Shown here piece after piece: positions 60,220-64,000 of a stretch of 64,000 nucleotides of DNA (its first letter is position 1; each line of letters starts with the position of its first letter). Below the pieces are notes generated by a model. That model saw only the letters and a program-made list of their open reading frames with translations. It was not told the origin of the DNA and did not search any database. Origin of the DNA: Costus lasius (taxonomy: Eukaryota; Streptophyta; Magnoliopsida; Zingiberales; Costaceae); contig JANVAS020000203.1 of assembly GCA_027563935.2 (NCBI GenBank), positions 3,534,001 through 3,598,000 of the forward strand. The letters are read 5' to 3'. The translations under genes were made by a program, and so were the position numbers.

Positions 60220-61878
60220 TAAAAGGATACCTAGGTCACAAGTGACTTCAATGAAAAATTCATAGCAAAACTAGGAATCCATAGAATCGCATGACATGAG
60301 CACATGATCAACCTTGTATAACTTGTATAGAACAAATTAGAGTATTACCTGTGCCATGATGTGAGAGGTGACTTGGAAGATGAAAGGGGCGAGTGCCTCT
60401 TCTCCAAAGATGTCACACACAAGATGAGAAAGACTTTCTTCCTTGTGTTCCTTGTGCTAGCAAAGACACCAAGGAGTCTTGATCGTCTCTTGGAAAGGAT
60501 GATGTGTGTCCCCTTGGCTGGTCGAACTTCTCTTCCTTGCGTGAAGATGATCCACACGAGAGAGCGAAGAGAGGAGGAAGCGAGAGGAGCTTTCGAAAAC
60601 CGTGGATACCCAAAAGGAAAATTCGGCCACCACATATGGTAAGAACCGAACATGTAACTCCCTCCATAACTCCCTTTTAAGCGATTGAAAACTCCTCTTA
60701 AATTGAGCCATGCGTTCACAAGTGAACCGGTTCAATTTCAATTTGGTTCAAGCACCAAATCAAACCAGTCCTGGTTATAATCTTCTTTGAACCAAATGGC
60801 TCAAGATCTAACCACACATCACATTGAACCCCTGATCTTTACGATCAAGCATCAATCCTCCGATCAAAGCTTACCGATCACATGTCCTAATCAATCAAAC
60901 ATGATTAGACTAGATCTCACTTTTAATCAGAGCTTAAATTCCTTTAAACTAAACTAGAATAATTCCAGTCCACACGATCTGACATAAGTAAGCCATATCA
61001 TCAAATTGTGCGACCCTAAGGGTTTCCTTCAATGTCAGTAACGATAACTTACGTTATCACGACCAGAGAGAGGTATCTAGCAACACATCACTATCTTCCA
61101 ATATGAAGGAAAGAGTCTTCCAAGACTACTCCCAAACCACAGCACAAGTGTGAATCTCATTCACTTGGCATACATGTTTCCCTTTGCCACTGGATGTTCT
61201 CGTCGGACAAGCATGTCAAGCCTGTGATTCCAACATGATGAAAATGGTTAGATCAGATGAACATAGTCGTCTGGGTATGGCCATACACATTCTCAACCAT
61301 TTCATCCATAGGGCCCCTTAGAACATCAAACTCCAACCAGGAGAGGCAATCCGATATCTATCACAAGTACCCTAACATGACTCATGCCCACTATCCAAGA
61401 TAATCCTTAATCATTATCTTTCAAATGATATGGAACTACCTCAAGATAATGCCAATCATCACTTAGAAACACAAGTGATCTCAAGTCAGAGGGAATATGC
61501 CACGTGCTTGCATACAAGGATTATTCACATTGTGACAAACAATTGAATATCCTGAGAAGGGTCAGTCCAGTACATCCAATGCACCTATGTGTCTAAATCT
61601 TATTCCATGCTCGAAGTATCCTATAAGATTAGAACACATATTAGTCTCAATCATACCAAGGCTGTCTCACGTTCACCAAGATATCTCGACTAAGGACAAT
61701 ACTGAATGTCAGCTAAACTGAACATCATTGAGACATTACTCAGAAGTATACATATAGCAGCAGATTATGTAACAATCTGAATAACAACGAATGCCTTCAA
61801 AAACATATATATTGTTTATACATGATACTGAAAATAGCCCAAGGCCTCAAACATTAGCCTTAAGGGCATACCCTAACA
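60220..61878 (-). repeat. 5' LTR of copia M2
   Basis: 1659 bases, starting at 61878 on the minus strand (TGTTAGGG) and ending CCTTTTA at 60220. The conserved hairpin is near 61043. Confidence 0.93.
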
Positions 61879-61883
61879 TACTT

Positions 61884-62439
61884 AATACAAGGTTGTTGAT
61901 CTTGCTAGCTCTAGCAGAAACAGCATAGAAATGACTCTCATTTGTAATTTGGTTCCAGAAGATGCCTTCCACGAATCCAAGAGGCATTTTAGTATACCCT
62001 CCTGTGCTCAACTCAAAGATATCTCTAACTTCTTGCATTGTAAGCTTCCTCTCCTCATTGGCTAATCTGAAAGTGATTTCCCCCTCTGTAGGTCCATTCA
62101 AAAATTCCTTCAAGTCAATTATTAAGCTGCTCAAGAACTCCAGAACATTGGTAGATAAGTGTGCGGAGTCATCTAGAAGAACTGCTTAGCCTTGATCCTC
62201 TCAAACATCCAAAGCACATCCTCATAAAGCCCCAAGGCTTCCAATGTTCTTCGATCAGCATACTTGGTGTTGATGATTTTTCCTTCTAAAATTTTGTTGT
62301 ATCTGGATTCCTGCATTTCATTTCTGAAGATGATCCCATGGGGGTTCTGTGGTTGAGATGATTCAGCAGGGGCTTTCCCCTTTCTTCTTGGACAAATTGA
62401 CTTTGTTCTCGGTGCCATGAGTATGAACTCAAGCTGCAA
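61884..62439 (-). pseudogene. Athila-like ORF, upstream fragment
   Basis: The minus-strand start (about 62418) reads MAPRTKSICPRRKGKAPAE, then LEALGLYEDVLWMFERIKAK. The frame shifts near 62175 and goes on in another frame: LDDSAHLSTNVLEFLSSL, GEITFRLANEERKLTM, FELSTGGYTKMPLGF, WNQITNESHFYAVSARASKI. It is cut by copia M2 at 61884 and continues at 52885. This is the ATHILA ORF-1 type family of plant gypsy elements, position downstream of Pol in some elements. Frameshift and two insertions show an old, dead copy. Assignment rests on recognised motifs only. Confidence 0.75.
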
Positions 62440-62935
62440 ACTTATAATTCAATGCATAACAATATAACAGTTTAAATCTAGTCATTGGCATCCTATCAAC
62501 ATGTTCTACAAGTATTATCAGCTAAAAACAGAGTGAAAAACATAGTAAATATCGATGAACAGTGATTTCAAATTCGTTCAACATGTCTCGGCTCAAATTG
62601 GTGACGGAAATCGGTCTGAATCCAGCAAAGGATCGATGGTGTGTCCTCTAACGAGTAAATGAAAACAAGAATCACTCAAAATGGTTGAGAAACGAGTGAA
62701 AATGAGTGAAAGGGGCGAAACTTGATAAAAACTTTGTCAAATCAGTAAAATCGATGAAATGAGTACCTAATCGACGACGAAAGCTGAACGGGAAAGGTCG
62801 CCGGCATCCCTAGGTGGTCGGAGATGATCAGAAATCCAAGAACGACTCAAAAACGAGTGAGAACGAGGGTAAAAACCCTAAAAATGGTTCAGTCAAAACC
62901 CTAAATACGGCACAGAGCTCGCGTGTCAGAAAACA
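62440..62935 (-). other. Spacer upstream of the Athila-like ORF
   Basis: AT-rich, with purine-rich 'cgagtgaaaatgagtgaaag'-like stretches around 62690-62870. No coding or RNA feature seen. Confidence 0.5.
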
Positions 62936-63362
62936 AAATACGGCAGTGTAATGTCTTACGGCACTAGCGTAAAATTATGACTGCTCTTGGGTCAAAAACT
63001 GGATCAAAAATATAGTACCGTAATATAACTTACGGTACTGCCGTAAAATCTCGGGACCCCTCTGTATGAAAATGACTCAAAAATACGGTATCATGAAGCA
63101 GTTTACGGTACCGATGTAAAAATCAAGTAGCGATTTTTTTTTTATGTAAAAAATTGAAAAAAAATAAAATTTCATGAAAATACGACACCGTAAAATAACT
63201 TACGGTGGTGCCGTAAAAACGAAGAGACTCTCGGGTTGATTTTGACAACAAAATATGGTACCGTGTAAGTATTTATGGCAGTGCCGTAATTTCCTCACAA
63301 CTCTCTGGTGGAAAGTGGATCGAAAATACGGTACCGTAAAATACTTTACGGTAGTGCCGTAA
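62936..63362. repeat. Array of about six imperfect palindromes (TACGGTACCGTAA type)
   Basis: Units of about 40 bases at 62936-62974, 63010-63048, 63079-63121, 63176-63219, 63250-63290 and 63322-63362. The best unit (63322-63362) reads AAAATACGGTACCGTAA, a short AT spacer, then TTTACGGTAGTGCCGTAATT. Each half holds TACGG/CCGTA inverted repeats. The period is about 70-95 bases, and spacers partly share 'ctc(g/t)gg' words. The array lies between the Pol remnant and the Athila-like ORF. Confidence 0.85.
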
Positions 63363-63452
63363 TTTGCATCAAATCACGATTTACCTACAAAAATAAAAGA
63401 AAAATTAGTCCTAAGCAAAAATTAAGTAAAATAAAACAAATAAAGGTTAGAA

Positions 63453-63479
63453 AGCTTGGGTTGCCTTCCAAGAAGCGCT
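63453..63479 (-). other. Post-Pol signature of Athila/Tat-type elements
   Basis: Minus strand AGCGCTTCTTGGAAGGCAAC followed by CCAAG, a block I know from just after the Pol end of plant Athila and Tat elements. It supports that the Athila-like ORF lies downstream of Pol in this element. Confidence 0.6.
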
Positions 63480-63512
63480 AATTTAAAGGTCATTAGCTTG
63501 ACCCTTTTGCAC

Positions 63513-64000
63513 TCAGGTGTGATCGTGAATTCCTCGATTGCCCCTCTGATCTTTCTTTGGGTTGGGCATAACATTGAACCTCATAAGGCTCGGACTTGAA
63601 ACAATCTCCAAATTTGCTCCAAATTTTCTTTCCTTTGTCAAACAATCTAGATCTTCTTCTTCTTTTTCTCCTTCTTCTTGAAATTTTGTCTTGCTTTTCC
63701 TATAACACTTTATCAACTTCCTCAGAAGATTTATCAGTTTCAATATTTGAGGATTCATCAAATAAATTACAAACATCATAAACAATATCATCAATCACCT
63801 CAACACTACAACATGATTCTGAGTAAGAAAGTTTAATCAAAGAGTCATTAAGATTAAATTCAATAATGTTTTCACAGATATCAAAAGTGATCTTTCCTTC
63901 TTTCACATCTATGTTTGTTTTAGCAGTGGCTAACAGTGGTCTACCTAGAATTATATGGTTTTTGTAATTTTCTTCCATGTCCAAAACTACAAAATCTGCA
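63513..64000 (-). pseudogene. Athila-like Pol remnant: end of retropepsin domain
   Basis: Open at the window edge on the minus strand: ADFVVLDMEENYKNHI, then ILGRPLLATAKTNIDVKEGK and ITFDICENIIEFNLN, the C-terminal half of a retropepsin with the ILGRP-A motif typical of Athila/Tat proteases. The frame stops at 63700; a second overlapping frame (63513-63794) continues with an acidic/basic stretch (EEGEKEEEDLDCLTKE) and stops. Reverse transcriptase, RNase H and integrase are absent between this and the post-Pol signature at 63453, so the Pol gene has a large internal deletion or the element is a non-autonomous derivative. Confidence 0.7.

Larger units (their letters stand above)
52886..61878 (-). 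mobile_element. Copia element M2, complete
   Basis: 8993 bases flanked by the TSD TACTT (52881-52885 and 61879-61883). Both LTRs are 1659 bases (3' LTR 52886-54544, 5' LTR 60220-61878), with roughly a dozen differences by eye. It is inserted in the Athila-like ORF. Internal: polypurine tract, Gag-Pol with one nonsense codon, leader with the twin hairpins, and primer site. It is a close relative of M1. Confidence 0.95.

Noticed and set aside
61884..62439. Host gene
   Set aside because: The motifs match the ATHILA ORF-1 type family, and the setting (retropepsin remnant, post-Pol signature) is retrotransposon.
62936..63362. CRISPR-like spacing of palindromic units
   Set aside because: The units are imperfect and unequal, spacers are related in sequence, no cas genes exist, and the context is a plant retrotransposon.

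Overview
The window is flowering-plant nuclear heterochromatin made almost wholly of LTR retrotransposons stacked inside one another. Reasons: Ty1/copia and Ty3/gypsy elements with initiator-Met-tRNA primer sites, Tekay-type chromoviruses with chromodomains, an Athila-like ORF, solo LTRs and a TRIM-like mini-element, which are typical of angiosperm genomes. I found no convincing host gene, tRNA, rRNA or CRISPR array. Species cannot be named from this window.

Nesting, from outside in. (1) An old Athila-like gypsy element on the minus strand (52731-64000, open at the right edge). (2) In it, a plus-strand Athila/Tat-type element, of which the 3' region and 3' LTR are visible (50356-52730). (3) In that, a minus-strand copia element, M1, whose 5' LTR ends at 50355 and whose body runs leftward past the window start. 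M1 carries four insertions: a related copia LTR at 1-528; a Tekay-type gypsy, A (1367-19663, minus), which itself holds a young plus-strand chromovirus, C (3018-11269); a solo copia LTR, S1 (22654-24303); and a plus-strand solo-like LTR, S2 (26497-27937 plus 50054-50311). (4) S2 holds a complete plus-strand copia element, P (27938-50048). (5) The 5' LTR of P holds a 13-kb composite (28147-41212): an intact Tekay-type element B, a second truncated copy of B in tandem, and a reversed TRIM-like element at the end. Separately, the outer Athila-like ORF holds a complete minus-strand copia element, M2 (52886-61878). Most insertions are proven by 5-bp target-site duplications (TSDs) that I could read: CTTCC (A), CCCCT (C), ATATC (S1), CCTTG (P), ATGAG (composite) and TACTT (M2).

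Coding state. Gypsy B (30910-35493) and gypsy C (4950-9581) have uninterrupted Gag-Pol frames and near-identical or identical LTRs, so they are the youngest. Copia P and M2 each have a single nonsense codon. Gypsy A has one frameshift and two nonsense codons. M1 is broken by insertions. By-eye LTR divergence agrees with the nesting: C below A, and B below P.

The most notable observations are a composite gypsy-TRIM insertion flanked by one matching TSD, a pair of look-alike RNA hairpins with covarying stems in the copia leaders, an array of about six imperfect palindromes in the Athila-like element, a C-terminus of Pol encoded inside the LTR of C, a tRNA-like A-box/B-box segment in the LTR of A, and a non-canonical TG...TA LTR in M2.
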